DNA from: Ectopseudomonas oleovorans
GTDB lineage: Bacteria; Pseudomonadota; Gammaproteobacteria; Pseudomonadales; Pseudomonadaceae
Length of the DNA stretch: 43,493 nt
NCBI RefSeq assembly: GCF_003052605.1
Contig: NZ_QASO01000047.1
Coordinates: forward strand, 1 to 43,493
Reading direction: 5' to 3'
Shown here: positions 16,964 to 25,646 of the stretch, piece after piece
Layout of the letters: every line of letters begins with the position of its first letter
How positions within the stretch are numbered: the first letter of the stretch is position 1
Notes under the pieces: model-generated
What the model saw: the letters and a program-made list of their open reading frames with translations, nothing else
Told to the model about the DNA's origin: nothing
Database searches by the model: none
Program-made: the position numbers and the translations under genes

Positions 16964-18366
16964 GGCGTGCCGCTCCGCTGTTTCTGGACTTCCCGGAGAC
17001 GGTCGCGCGTGGTGTCGCCCTCGAAGACACCGCGTGAGCCGACGGCGCGGATGCTGTGGCGCTGGATGATCGCCATCGCCGAGTTGCCGGCCAGCGTGCG
17101 GCGCAGCTCCAGCTCAGTCTTGAGGTTGTCGATCTCCTGCTCCAGCGCGCTGTTCTCCTGGTCGACCGCCCGCACGGCCAGCTCGTTGGCGGCGACGTTC
17201 GGCTCCTTCTTGCCGGTCAGCAACGTGCGTTGCAGCAGCAGGGCCTTCTCCAGCACGTTGGACAGCGCAGCCTCCGACGCCAGGCGCTTGCCCAGCACGT
17301 CCTGGTCGGGCTCGTCGCGTAGCGCTTCAATCACGCCGCGGGTAATCGGCAGCGAGCTGCTGCCGGCTGCGTCGAGATTGGCCAGCGTCGTCGGCCGGGC
17401 GCCCGTCACCAGCTCCTGCAGCACTTGCAGCTTGGTCTCGTACTCTTCCTGGATCATTGGCGTCAGCCCGACGCCAGGCGTGGTCTGGGTCTTCGTGCAG
17501 CTCTCGCAGGTACGTTGCTCGCGTTCGCCCAGCACGCGGGTCGCCCAGTCTGCGGCCGCCTGGGGCGAGGACCAGGTCTGGCAGGTCAGGCGGTTGCCGC
17601 AGGCGTTGCGCGCGATCGACAAGGTATCGGTGGCGCTGCGCCCGTTGAGCAGGTTGTAGCCCGCTCGCGTCACGTCGCCGACCACCTTGATCGAACTCTG
17701 GCCGGAGCCGCCCGCGTTGCCGCCGCCGACCCAGGGCACGCCGTTGTTCCCTTTGTTGGACTCGGCCTTCTCGACGGCGGAGACGGCGTCGGTGCTGCCG
17801 ACCGCATCCCGCAGCGCCATCCCCTCGGCGAGCTGGTCCCAGCCGGCCTGGCCGCCGGCCATGTCCGCCATGCGATTGGCGATGGCCCGGCAGGTCATCT
17901 TCGAGCGGTCGAAATCCAGGCGCGCCTGCAGGATGCCGTTGGTGAGCAGGTTGTAGAGCCCGGGATCGGCGCGCTGGATGATCAGCGCGGGCAGCGAGGC
18001 CACGGCGCTGGTGGCGTTCTGGATCACGTTGCTCATGATCGTCTGGAAGCCGTTGCTGATGCCGTTGAGCTGGTTCTGCAGGGTCGTGGTGATGCTCATG
18101 TCGCCGCAGATCAGGTTGCTGTTCCAGCCGACCCCCACGCCGATGCTCTGCATGTTGCCGGCACCGCCCATCGACACGGCCCGGCCGCCGCCGATGCTGT
18201 AGAGCACGTCGTCGCCGATCACGCTGCCGCCGACGTTCACGCCATTGGGGTCGATGCGCGTCTGCGCCCAGGCGACGCCGACGGCCAGCGTGATGACCGC
18301 CACGAGCAGCGTGGCCCGCAGATGCGGCTTCGCGCGGCGCAGGAAGTCAGGCAGGGAGGCGTTCAT
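16960..18366 (-). CDS. ICE protein, PFL_4711 family (TIGR03755)
   Basis: 468 residues from MNASLPDFLRR; the frame is open 16 codons further up, but those overlap the preceding gene and lack a ribosome site. There is a hydrophobic N-terminus (LLVAVITLAVGVAWAQ) that looks like a signal peptide, so the protein is probably periplasmic or envelope-bound. A Gly-rich zone (YSIGGGRAVSMGGAGNMQ) follows, then cysteine-rich CESCTKTQTTPGVGLTPM and a C-terminal coiled-coil-like helix (LEQEIDNLKTELELRR). It is part of the secretion/mating block with TIGR03756 and 03757; the length is normal for the family. The biochemical role is not known. Confidence 0.83.
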   Translation of the reverse strand: MNASLPDFLRRAKPHLRATLLVAVITLAVGVAWAQTRIDPNGVNVGGSVIGDDVLYSIGGGRAVSMGGAGNMQSIGVGVGWNSNLICGDMSITTTLQNQLNGISNGFQTIMSNVIQNATSAVASLPALIIQRADPGLYNLLTNGILQARLDFDRSKMTCRAIANRMADMAGGQAGWDQLAEGMALRDAVGSTDAVSAVEKAESNKGNNGVPWVGGGNAGGSGQSSIKVVGDVTRAGYNLLNGRSATDTLSIARNACGNRLTCQTWSSPQAAADWATRVLGEREQRTCESCTKTQTTPGVGLTPMIQEEYETKLQVLQELVTGARPTTLANLDAAGSSSLPITRGVIEALRDEPDQDVLGKRLASEAALSNVLEKALLLQRTLLTGKKEPNVAANELAVRAVDQENSALEQEIDNLKTELELRRTLAGNSAMAIIQRHSIRAVGSRGVFEGDTTRDRLREVQKQRSGTP

Positions 18367-18376
18367 CGTGGGTTCC

Positions 18377-19321
18377 TCACATGAAATCGACGCTGCCGAG
18401 GAAGACCTGGCCACGGCGCTGGCAGCAGGAGTACGGCCGCCACAAGGCCCAGGCGTAGTCGCCTTGCTGGGCCTGCACGCGGGTGCGGCTGTGCGGGAAG
18501 ACCACGCAACTGTTCGAGCGCGTGGGCGTCAGCTCCTGCCACTTGCCCGTCGAGGCGTCGGTCTCCATCAGCGCGGCGGCCGGCCAGTAGCCGTCGCGGG
18601 CGTTGGCCAGCAGCGGCTGATACACATGAATCTGGTTGCGGCGCGTCACGATGTCGCCCGCGCGCTGCGCGACCACGGCGCCGCTCTTGTAGTCGTCGGT
18701 CTGGTGCAGGAAGCCACCGCGTGGATACACGTTGCCCCAGAGGTTCAGGTCGGTGCGCGTACCGATTTCGCGCCGGCCGGGGATGAGCGCTTCGGGGTAG
18801 AACGCTTCCGGGATGTTGTAGCGCCAGGCGATCGTGTCGAGCGTGCTCAATAGATACGGCATGAAGGCCGTGCCAGCGCCTTCGCAGGTGTAGCCGGAGG
18901 CGCTGGCGAACTGGCTGAACACCATCCCGGCCGGATGGCCGATGACATCGGCGTTCTTGAACTTGGCGAGGTTGTTCTCGTTGTCGTGATTGGTCGTGCC
19001 GTCACCGCCAGCCTTAGCACTTGGGTTGGGCATGCTCATCGCCCTGACTTCCAGCCACGGGTTTTCGCCAGTGTTCGAGTAGCTCGACACCACCGCATCG
19101 GGGACGTAGTGGCGCACCTTGACGGAAGTGCGAACCGAGCAGCCGAAGGGCGTGCAGTACAGCCAGTAGCAGATACCGACCACGCGGTATTCGAGGCAGT
19201 CGGGGGACAGCGCCGACGAGACGATGGTGGCGGTGTCCAGGGCGAACGTCGACGTGGCCGTGCTCAGCAGCAGCGAGGCGACGGTGGCGCGCAGGCGCCG
19301 GGATGCCAGCAGGAGGCTCAT
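18377..19321 (-). CDS. ICE TraU-like protein, PFL_4710 family (TIGR03756)
   Basis: 314 residues with a signal peptide (about 1-28, LLLSTATSTFALD). It matches the TIGR03756/TraU-like group: the early CLEYRVVGICYWLYCTPFGC cysteine cluster, GENPWLEVRA, and the end PYSCCQRRGQVFLGSVDFM. TraU-type proteins are periplasmic and help DNA transfer in F-like systems. It overlaps the TIGR03757 stop by 4 bp and lies 10 bp before TIGR03755. Confidence 0.85.
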   Translation of the reverse strand: MSLLLASRRLRATVASLLLSTATSTFALDTATIVSSALSPDCLEYRVVGICYWLYCTPFGCSVRTSVKVRHYVPDAVVSSYSNTGENPWLEVRAMSMPNPSAKAGGDGTTNHDNENNLAKFKNADVIGHPAGMVFSQFASASGYTCEGAGTAFMPYLLSTLDTIAWRYNIPEAFYPEALIPGRREIGTRTDLNLWGNVYPRGGFLHQTDDYKSGAVVAQRAGDIVTRRNQIHVYQPLLANARDGYWPAAALMETDASTGKWQELTPTRSNSCVVFPHSRTRVQAQQGDYAWALWRPYSCCQRRGQVFLGSVDFM

Positions 19322-19761
19322 GGCTGCGTGCTCCGGTAGGCGTTGATGCGCGCGACGGCGCGGGGCACGTCGGGCTCGCCGTAGACCACGTAGCGTCGAT
19401 CGACCACCACGGCGGGAATCTTGGCGATGCCCAGTCCCCAGGCATCCGCGACACCTTGGTAGGCGTGGCCGATGCGGCGTTGAAGGGCCTCGCCGCCGTC
19501 ATGCAACCGCTGCCGCACCAGGGCTGCAGCCTGTTGCGGGTCGGCCGGTAGGTGCGCGGCGAGTTCGACCTCGATGCGCGTGGCCTGGTCCAGCTCGATG
19601 ATCCGCACGCCGGCTGGAGCCTGCACCGGATGACGGCTGTCGGTGACGACGAGCACGTCGGCTGCTGCAGTCTGGGTAAACATGAACAGCACTGCCCACA
19701 GTCCGGGCGCAATGCTGATGGTCGGCAGCCGGGGCGAAGCCTTGAAGACGGGGGCCGGCAT
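19318..19761 (-). CDS. ICE protein, PFL_4709 family (TIGR03757)
   Basis: 147 residues with an N-terminal hydrophobic export signal (PGLWAVLFMFTQTAAA), then VLVVTDSRHPVQ, and a C-terminal PAVVVDRRYVVYGEPDVPRAVARI typical of the TIGR03757 / TraW-TrbC-like group. Probably periplasmic and part of mating-pair formation. In related ICEs this gene comes soon after the VirB4/DsbA/RadC genes. Here a three-gene cargo block and about 140 bp separate it from radC, so it may need its own promoter. Confidence 0.82.
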   Translation of the reverse strand: MPAPVFKASPRLPTISIAPGLWAVLFMFTQTAAADVLVVTDSRHPVQAPAGVRIIELDQATRIEVELAAHLPADPQQAAALVRQRLHDGGEALQRRIGHAYQGVADAWGLGIAKIPAVVVDRRYVVYGEPDVPRAVARINAYRSTQP

Positions 19762-19883
19762 ATCGGGCGTCCTTGGAGTCGATCAAAGTCACAGTCGACT
19801 TCAAGTGCCGATCTAGCGCGACAAAGAAACCGCATCCGGCCCCTGCCGGTTTCATACCCTATGCCGTTGTGAGCGTTGTGATT

Positions 19884-19899
19884 GCCTCCTGTCGGAGGC
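19884..19899 (-). terminator. Short hairpin after the nuclease-like gene
   Basis: GCCTCC pairs with GGAGGC around a 4-base loop, 6 bases beyond the stop of the 223-residue gene. No T-run follows, so it is only a weak terminator candidate marking the cargo operon end. Confidence 0.35.
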
Positions 19900-19904
19900 G
19901 GAGA

Positions 19905-20576
19905 TCAGGTGCGGGACGCTGAGGTGCCCGCGAACCCAAGAAACGCATGCTGTAAGCGAATCGGCATCGACGGCTTGGAGCGTGCATGTAGGCTCTGCCA
20001 AGTCCCGTCACTGATGTCGCTCGGGGCGAGGCGATCTACCGAGCGCGAAACTCTTCTCAAGTAAGCGTTGACGCCATCCGCGGATTCCGAAGGAGCGCCG
20101 GCAAGAACGTACCCCACCATGAAGCCGATAGCATGGTTCTCGCCGTACTTCTCCTGGATGAATCGATCCATGCCCTCGACGACGTACTCTCGACACAAGT
20201 GAGTGTCCGACCCGGCGATTCGTTTGCATTCGATGATCGCGTGCGGATCATGCTCCTGCGTGCGCAAGAAAATTTCGACGAACGCCAGCGGGATGTCGGT
20301 ACGTCCGTCTGGCAGCATCACGTTGCTTTTGGATCGCGATTCCGTGCCAGGCAGCACCATGATCTGCTTCCACGGGGAGTTCTTCAGCGCAATGCGCATC
20401 CCGTCCCGCAGGCGCTCGGTCATGATTACCTCTCCAGCGTTGGCATTCACGTCCTCGGCTGCGCATGCTCGCTGCCAACCTGCGGCCAGTGTCAGCAGAA
20501 TGACCGCCACAACCTCGGGCTCAAGTTCAATGAACTCTCTGCCCAGTGCAGGAGGTGCCTCATAGGGGATCCTCAA
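19905..20576 (-). CDS. PD-(D/E)XK-nuclease-like protein, third gene of the methyltransferase operon
   Basis: A 223-residue protein with no name that I recognise. LPDGRTDIPLAFVEIF followed by HAIIECKRI gives the spacing of a PD-(D/E)XK core: Asp94 (or Asp90), Glu116-Cys-Lys118 after a hydrophobic strand. C-terminal to that are CREYVVEGMDRFIQ and HAIGFMVGYVLAG, helix then strand, as expected after the ExK. I infer a metal-dependent endonuclease fold. The likely start is TTG at 20576, overlapping the methyltransferase stop as TTGA; an internal Met52 is possible but would lose a well-formed N-terminal helix. Operon order and overlap suggest it works with the methyltransferase. It could instead be a non-cutting partner. 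Confidence 0.6.
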   Translation of the reverse strand: MRIPYEAPPALGREFIELEPEVVAVILLTLAAGWQRACAAEDVNANAGEVIMTERLRDGMRIALKNSPWKQIMVLPGTESRSKSNVMLPDGRTDIPLAFVEIFLRTQEHDPHAIIECKRIAGSDTHLCREYVVEGMDRFIQEKYGENHAIGFMVGYVLAGAPSESADGVNAYLRRVSRSVDRLAPSDISDGTWQSLHARSKPSMPIRLQHAFLGFAGTSASRT

Positions 20577-23536
20577 ACTTTGCCCCCTGAAAAGCTCTCC
20601 GCGACCACTGCATCGGCATCTTCCAGTGCCGCTATGCCCATCCAGTAGCGCCGCGCTGCTGGCTTGATGATCACGACTTCGTTGCGTCCGTGTACTCGCA
20701 ATTCCCGCTCTGCACTGAGCGCGGTCGCAATCTTGACTTTCAGGCGCCTGCCGATACGTGCCAGTACTTCACCCAATTCGCCTTGTGGTGCCACGACGCT
20801 CACGCTCGCATTACCCGGCCCTTCTTCCAAGACAAAGCGCACGACGCGCAAGGCCGAACTGCTTGGCAAGTCGAGCACTTCGGCGCGCATGTGCCGCTTA
20901 TTGCGAACGGAAAGCCAATCCTCGATAACGGACAGGAACGTCTTGGCATACGCCGTGACCTCAGTACGACTGTCCGATGGCTCCACGGATGATTCGCGGC
21001 CGGTTTCCCATTGCCACCCGGCGCGAAGGAGGCCGTCTCGAATGACAGTTCGGTCGGCATCGTTCAGTTCGTACAGATCGAAGACAGCTTCGTCCAGTTC
21101 AGCCCATCCCCTCTCGTCGGTGCCGTTGGCGCGCAGATTCTTCTCAATCTGCAGCAGGCGCTGGCCAGCCTCAGATTTCACTGCGCTCGTGAAATTAGGC
21201 ACCGGTAGGAAGCTGAGGTCGCGAGCCAGCAGCTTCCTCTTGTAGATTCCAAACTCTGCAGCGGTCAGATAGAAGAACCATGTCGCAAAAGCAGAACTCA
21301 ACACGGTGGCAAGCAAATGTGCCGTCCGCGTGTGCCCTCTCGGAAGAGACACTGCGAAGTATGAGTTCGTGAAGACGAGATCCCGCTCGGAGACGGCCGC
21401 CAAGACGCGTGGACTCCCCAGAAGCATTTCCTTCACGATGAGAAGCGGGGCTTGATATATCTCCCGCGATCGTGGCCATTGTGCCTTCGATTGGCTGAAA
21501 GTCGGCAAATCATCGGGAATGTTGAAGTGCTGCATGTCTTTGACTTGCAGTACATCCAATCCTTTTAGCGGGCGAGCATCGCGCGTCTGATTCTCTGGGG
21601 CCCCGCGAATCAATCCAACCTGGAAGGTAGTGTCGAGTAATGAGAGTTGCTCGCCCAGATTTCTGTGGGCCGAAGTCAAGTCATCCAGCAATAGGAGGTC
21701 ACGGCGCCGGCCAACGGCTGCTGCCTTGAGCTTCAACGGCTGTTCTTGGATTTCGTCGAGTGTCAAAGTGATGACGTCACTCGGCGCCACCTCGAACGAA
21801 TGAGTCCTTGCACCGCTGGGCGTCCACGGGATCTGAACGACCGTGACCTGATCCGTTCGCTGCTTCGGTCGATGACGGGCAAAGAGAACCACTGCGGGCA
21901 TGGCCGCTGTCGCGAAGAGCCAACTGCACAAATTGGACAGATTTACCAAGGTGATCGGAGCCACGGCTCGCATCACATGCTGAGCTGCTGCCATGCCGGT
22001 GCCGCTGCGGCTGAAGAACGGCATCGCGCTAAGAATGATGCCGAAACGGGTCTTCTCATGTGAGAACTCCGCCGCTCGCAACACGAAATCCAAGCCTTCA
22101 CCGCGCGGTTGCGCAGGTACGCCCGCAACCCTGGTCTTGCGCCGCGCTTCGGTTCCTGTCTGCCCCCTAAAGCTCCAAGGGGGATTGCCCACGATAAGGT
22201 CGAACTGCTTCAGCCCTGTCGGCGTCGCCAGCACGGCCTTGCCATCTCCATCACGTTCGACAGTACGAGCGTCACCGACGAGCAATGTCCTGCCGATCAA
22301 TGGCTGGAACTTCAGGGACTGCGGTGGTTGCGGGTCAGGGTCCAGCTCAAGCGCAGCCAGGTACAGGCTGAACGCAGCGACGCGAATCGCGGCTTCGCTA
22401 ATGTCTACGCCATACACCTGCCCGTAGAGCGTCGAGCGGATCAGCTCCCTCGTGGGCGGCTGACCTTGCGAGCGAAGATGAACCAAGCGCCGCAGCGCTT
22501 CGACCAGGAAGACACCGGAGCCGCACGTCAAATCCAGCACCGACTCCCGTCCAGATAGACCATCCATGACCTCATCGAGGACCAGCGAGACGACGGACAG
22601 TCGCGTGTAGTGCACGCCGTTTCGCAACGCTTCTGTGCGCTTTCCTCCAGTCTGCGGCTCAGCATGTGCAAACTGCTCGTAGATCGAGCTGATGAGCTCG
22701 ACCGGAATCACGTCGAACTGGTACGGGAAGAAGCTGAGTTGCCCGCTTTCAGGATCGACAGCCTCCAGGAACTCCGCAACCCGCGTCAAATGGTGAGCTG
22801 CTGGTGTCGTTTTCACCGACGAGGGCGGAAACATATCGCCGTTGAAGGTCTGGGCCAGCCATGCGAACAGCTTGCTGGTCGCTGGCCGGTCGTGCAGGAT
22901 CGCCGGCAACGCCGTGCGGCCGCATACCCGCTTCAACCGCGCCGCACTGACGATCTCGCGGTCAATCAGGTACTGGGTGAAGATCACGCGCCCAATCAAG
23001 GCCTGCGCCGCATCGCGCGCGAGATTGCCTGCGACCAAATCGCGTTCGAGACATCCAAGGTCAGACAGGAGCTTCTGATCGACGCTGGTCTTGCGATCGA
23101 TGGCCGGCACCTGGGCCCAGAATTGGCCCGTCTCGATCGCCAGTCGGCCGGCCAACTCGTCCAGTTCATGAAGCGAACCTTCGATGTTCTCGAAACGCCG
23201 AATCAAATGTCTCTGGGCATCGCCTTCTTTCGCGGGTGTGCCGAAACCGTTGTACAGGTCGATACGCTGCGGCGAGATCACCCACAGCAACGGCGCGAAC
23301 CCCTCGTTCCAGACCTCTCGTCGCCACTGGCTGACCAGATCGTCTGCAGGCGCGCTTTGCTCAAACTTGAAGTAGACGGTCAACGACGACGCGCTGCGCC
23401 ACAATGCGTCCGGAACAAAAACGCGGCCGTGGCGCGAGGACTGCGCCTCGGCCCCCAACCGAAGACCGGGCGCGGGTTGCCCGTCCGGCAGGTAGCCGGT
23501 TGCGGCGAGCACCTGTTCCAGCGTGGCAGTGTTCAC
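20573..23536 (-). CDS. Large N6-adenine-type DNA methyltransferase (Eco57I/type IIG-like)
   Basis: A 987-residue protein. SAM-binding motif I is DLTCGSG at 335-341, the catalytic motif IV NPPW is at 451-454, and YGVDISEAAIRVAAFSLYLAALE forms motifs II-III. These mark a gamma-class adenine methyltransferase. About 320 residues precede it, including LYNGFG and WNEGFAPLLWVISPQRI, which resemble the N-terminus of type IIG-like proteins but lack an obvious nuclease motif. The C-terminal half (about 600-860) includes FAVSLPRGHT and AEFGIYKRKLLARDLSFLPVP, typical of a target-recognition domain. It starts at GTG, overlapping the regulator stop (GTGA), and ends overlapping the nuclease-like gene. It probably marks host DNA at a specific site. 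Confidence 0.8.
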   Translation of the reverse strand: MNTATLEQVLAATGYLPDGQPAPGLRLGAEAQSSRHGRVFVPDALWRSASSLTVYFKFEQSAPADDLVSQWRREVWNEGFAPLLWVISPQRIDLYNGFGTPAKEGDAQRHLIRRFENIEGSLHELDELAGRLAIETGQFWAQVPAIDRKTSVDQKLLSDLGCLERDLVAGNLARDAAQALIGRVIFTQYLIDREIVSAARLKRVCGRTALPAILHDRPATSKLFAWLAQTFNGDMFPPSSVKTTPAAHHLTRVAEFLEAVDPESGQLSFFPYQFDVIPVELISSIYEQFAHAEPQTGGKRTEALRNGVHYTRLSVVSLVLDEVMDGLSGRESVLDLTCGSGVFLVEALRRLVHLRSQGQPPTRELIRSTLYGQVYGVDISEAAIRVAAFSLYLAALELDPDPQPPQSLKFQPLIGRTLLVGDARTVERDGDGKAVLATPTGLKQFDLIVGNPPWSFRGQTGTEARRKTRVAGVPAQPRGEGLDFVLRAAEFSHEKTRFGIILSAMPFFSRSGTGMAAAQHVMRAVAPITLVNLSNLCSWLFATAAMPAVVLFARHRPKQRTDQVTVVQIPWTPSGARTHSFEVAPSDVITLTLDEIQEQPLKLKAAAVGRRRDLLLLDDLTSAHRNLGEQLSLLDTTFQVGLIRGAPENQTRDARPLKGLDVLQVKDMQHFNIPDDLPTFSQSKAQWPRSREIYQAPLLIVKEMLLGSPRVLAAVSERDLVFTNSYFAVSLPRGHTRTAHLLATVLSSAFATWFFYLTAAEFGIYKRKLLARDLSFLPVPNFTSAVKSEAGQRLLQIEKNLRANGTDERGWAELDEAVFDLYELNDADRTVIRDGLLRAGWQWETGRESSVEPSDSRTEVTAYAKTFLSVIEDWLSVRNKRHMRAEVLDLPSSSALRVVRFVLEEGPGNASVSVVAPQGELGEVLARIGRRLKVKIATALSAERELRVHGRNEVVIIKPAARRYWMGIAALEDADAVVAESFSGGKV

Positions 23537-24009
23537 GCCCTACTCCGGATAGCTTCGGGTGGAAACGGCAACGCTGCCTGGCTCGGCGTCGGGACGATCG
23601 GCAGCATGTGCTGCTGAAGCCGCATGATCAACGGATCGAGCGGGATGACGAGAGTCGGTTGCGTCGGCGCCGGTCCAATCCCCTCGGGGCCGATATCGCA
23701 CAGGGTCGCCGAAGTGGCCGTCACGAACGCCACGGACCCATTCAGCGCCAATGCGCTACTCGTGCCCAGCAACCGAAAGAGCGCGTCAACGCCGACGCTG
23801 ACGGTGGCGATGTGCACTCCCAACGAGCTGACCAACTCATTGGTAACGGCCAAGCCTAGGAGATCCGCGAAGGTGAATCGGGCAGCCTTCCCGGTCTTGG
23901 ACGCCAAGTAGGGCACGGTCTTGCGCCAATGCCGCACCGTTTCGACGGACACGCCGGTTAGCGTGCGCATCTGGTCCTGAGTGTACTGGATGGCGGTGAC
24001 GGCAGACAT
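23533..24009 (-). CDS. Helix-turn-helix regulator, first gene of the methyltransferase operon
   Basis: A 158-residue protein. YTQDQMRTLTGVSVETVRHW (about residues 9-28) is a MerR-like helix-turn-helix, then a basic hinge and FTFADLLGLAVTNELVSSLG, a helical region likely for dimerisation. The C-terminal 60 residues are Pro/Thr-rich. The ATG at 24009 is preferred to a TTG five codons upstream. A GCAGA-T-TCTGC palindrome lies 27-37 bp before it. Its stop overlaps the methyltransferase GTG. Likely role: controls the timing of the three-gene operon, as controller proteins do in restriction-modification systems. This is inference. Confidence 0.65.
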   Translation of the reverse strand: MSAVTAIQYTQDQMRTLTGVSVETVRHWRKTVPYLASKTGKAARFTFADLLGLAVTNELVSSLGVHIATVSVGVDALFRLLGTSSALALNGSVAFVTATSATLCDIGPEGIGPAPTQPTLVIPLDPLIMRLQQHMLPIVPTPSQAALPFPPEAIRSRA

Positions 24010-24035
24010 TCGCGTTGCTGGCAACTAGAAAATAT

Positions 24036-24046
24036 GCAGATTCTGC
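24036..24046 (-). promoter_or_regulatory. Palindrome upstream of the cargo operon, candidate operator
   Basis: GCAGA-T-TCTGC, with outer TGCAT copies on both sides, precedes the regulator gene in its promoter region. Self-binding by the MerR-like protein is a plausible use. No confident -35/-10 pair was identified. Confidence 0.35.
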
Positions 24047-24172
24047 CATGCAAAGGTGTGCTTCTCAACAGGTAAAGGCCGGTTCAGCCGCCTATCCCAC
24101 AAGCCTTCCAAGCTTCCGAAAGTCGCGACCATCAGAGCGCATCGCGAACGTGTGGATAGGGGCAAGACGCAA

Positions 24173-24193
24173 GGCGCCCCCGGAAGGGGCGCC
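24173..24193 (-). terminator. Strong hairpin after radC
   Basis: GGCGCCCC and GGGGCGCC form a perfect 8-bp stem with a 5-base loop, 7 bases past the radC stop; TTGCGTCTT follows on the - strand. Probably an intrinsic terminator that would isolate the cargo operon from upstream ICE transcription. Confidence 0.55.
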
Positions 24194-24199
24194 TGCGGA

Positions 24200-24694
24200 C
24201 TACAACAAGCCGGCTTCGGCGAACGAGTACGGGCTGCCCTTGCCGACGATGAAGTGATCCAGCACCCGGACATCGACGGTGGCCAGGGCGCTCTTCAGCC
24301 GCTCGGTGATCACACGATCAGCGGCCGAGGGCTCGGTGTTCCCCGAGGGATGCTGATGCGCCAGGATCAGCGCCGAAGCGTTGAGCGCCAGCGCACGCTG
24401 GACCACCACCCTCGGATACACCGAAGTCTGGTCGACCGTGCCCTTGAACAGCGGCTCGAAGGCGAGTACCTGGTGCTGGTTGTCGAGAAACACGACAGCG
24501 AAGATTTCGTTCGGCTCCGCGACCAGTTTCAGGCGCAGGTAGTCGCGCACGGCGGCGGGACTGCCCAGCGCCGGACCGGCCTTGAACACGCGGTTCTCCA
24601 GCAGGGTGATGGCCTGCCGGATGATCCAGTCTTCATGCTGGGCGGCGATCAGGGTGAGCGACTCCGGGCAGGAGTCGGCGATGACAAGAGACAT
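24200..24694 (-). CDS. radC: RadC-family JAB-domain protein of the ICE
   Basis: 164 residues from [10 protein letters not shown]; the start was chosen for GGAGG directly upstream, and a longer upstream frame has no match. A JAB/MPN metalloprotease-like domain is seen: [12 protein letters not shown], then [16 protein letters not shown] with His113, His115, Ser117 and Asp126 as metal-site residues. RadC-like genes are constant members of these ICEs and of many islands. Despite the name, a DNA-repair role is doubtful; some are thought to process DNA or protein during transfer. About 195 bp with two hairpins separate it from the DsbA-like gene. Confidence 0.88.
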   Translation of the reverse strand: MSLVIADSCPESLTLIAAQHEDWIIRQAITLLENRVFKAGPALGSPAAVRDYLRLKLVAEPNEIFAVVFLDNQHQVLAFEPLFKGTVDQTSVYPRVVVQRALALNASALILAHQHPSGNTEPSAADRVITERLKSALATVDVRVLDHFIVGKGSPYSFAEAGLL

Positions 24695-24735
24695 GGCGAA
24701 CCTCCAATGGATGAGATCGGAGGGCGCCTGCCCCT

Positions 24736-24810
24736 GGAGGGCAAACCCTCCTGGGGACGATGGGGATGGAACGGGTGACGAGCGGGCATCCACCACCGCG
24801 GATGCGGTGG
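24736..24810 (-). promoter_or_regulatory. Two hairpins in the radC leader
   Basis: GGAGGG-CAAA-CCCTCC (24736-24751) and CCACCGC-GGAT-GCGGTGG (24793-24810) are perfect stems between the DsbA-like stop and the radC start. Neither has a T-run, so they look like leader structures or processing sites rather than terminators. Function unknown. Confidence 0.35.
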
Positions 24811-24889
24811 CTGTTCGCGTCAAGGGATGCGATGCGAACGGGTTTCGATCAACGCGGACGAGCCGCGCCGCAGCCTTGAAGATCGATGG

Positions 24890-25633
24890 CTACCTGGGCA
24901 TGTCACCGGCGACGCCGGCGGGCATGTCTGGGGAATGGGCTGGTTCGGCTGCGGTCGTGCTGCCGGCGGCGAGCAGGTCGATGGCCGACAGCAAGGCATC
25001 GCCTTCGACGGGACCGTGCAGCAGGAGGGTCTTGCCGGACTCGCGGTCGCGCAGTTGCAGGGCCGGCGTGGCCGCGATGCCCTGCTGTGCCGCTTCCGCC
25101 GCGTGGGCACGGATGATGGCATCGGGGCGATCGCTGTCGAGACAACCCTGCATGGCTGGTGTGAGGTCGGGATAGCGCAGGCTTTCCGGCAGGCCCTGGC
25201 CGTCGCCGCGGGTGTTCGCGTAGAGCCAGGCCACGGCCTGCCAGAACGTGGCATGTCCGCCGGTCTCGCCCGCGCACTCGGCCAGGCGTGCCCCGGCAGT
25301 CGCGGCCGGCTCGTGCATGGACAGCGGCAGGTGGTGCCACTGCCAGTTCACCTCGGGATGGGCGTCGATCCAGCGCTTGAGCGCGGGGAAGTAGGCCCGG
25401 CAGTACGGACACTCCAGGTCGGCGTACCCGACCACCGTGAAGCGCGCATCGGCACGGCCATACAGCCAGGGCGGGCCGGCCGGTTTCGACGCTTCGGACC
25501 CGGCAGCAGCCAGGGACACGGGGTCGGTCGCCGGATGCGGCGCGCGCAGCAGCATCCACCAGGCAACCGCAATCGTCACCACGATCAGCAGACCGATCCA
25601 GGGATGACGGCGGGCGAATGAGGGAAGGCGCAT
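24890..25633 (-). CDS. DsbA-like thioredoxin-fold protein (periplasmic)
   Basis: 247 residues. The N-terminal membrane anchor or signal is at about 11-29 (PWIGLLIVVTIAVAWWMLL). A thioredoxin-like fold follows, with active site CPYC at 75-78 in FTVVGYADLECPYCRAYF and the cis-Pro region GIAATPALQL. Such genes in ICE transfer operons are thought to make or reshuffle disulfides in cysteine-rich mating proteins such as the TraU-like and TIGR03755 products. The start ATG has GGGAG upstream and lies 13 bp after the VirB4-like stop. Confidence 0.85.
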   Translation of the reverse strand: MRLPSFARRHPWIGLLIVVTIAVAWWMLLRAPHPATDPVSLAAAGSEASKPAGPPWLYGRADARFTVVGYADLECPYCRAYFPALKRWIDAHPEVNWQWHHLPLSMHEPAATAGARLAECAGETGGHATFWQAVAWLYANTRGDGQGLPESLRYPDLTPAMQGCLDSDRPDAIIRAHAAEAAQQGIAATPALQLRDRESGKTLLLHGPVEGDALLSAIDLLAAGSTTAAEPAHSPDMPAGVAGDMPR

Positions 25634-25646
25634 CGTGTCGCTCCCG

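Noticed and set aside
20573..23536. Methyltransferase as a BREX PglX
   Set aside because: No PglZ, BrxC, BrxA/B or BrxL genes are nearby, and the neighbours are an HTH protein and a small nuclease-like protein.
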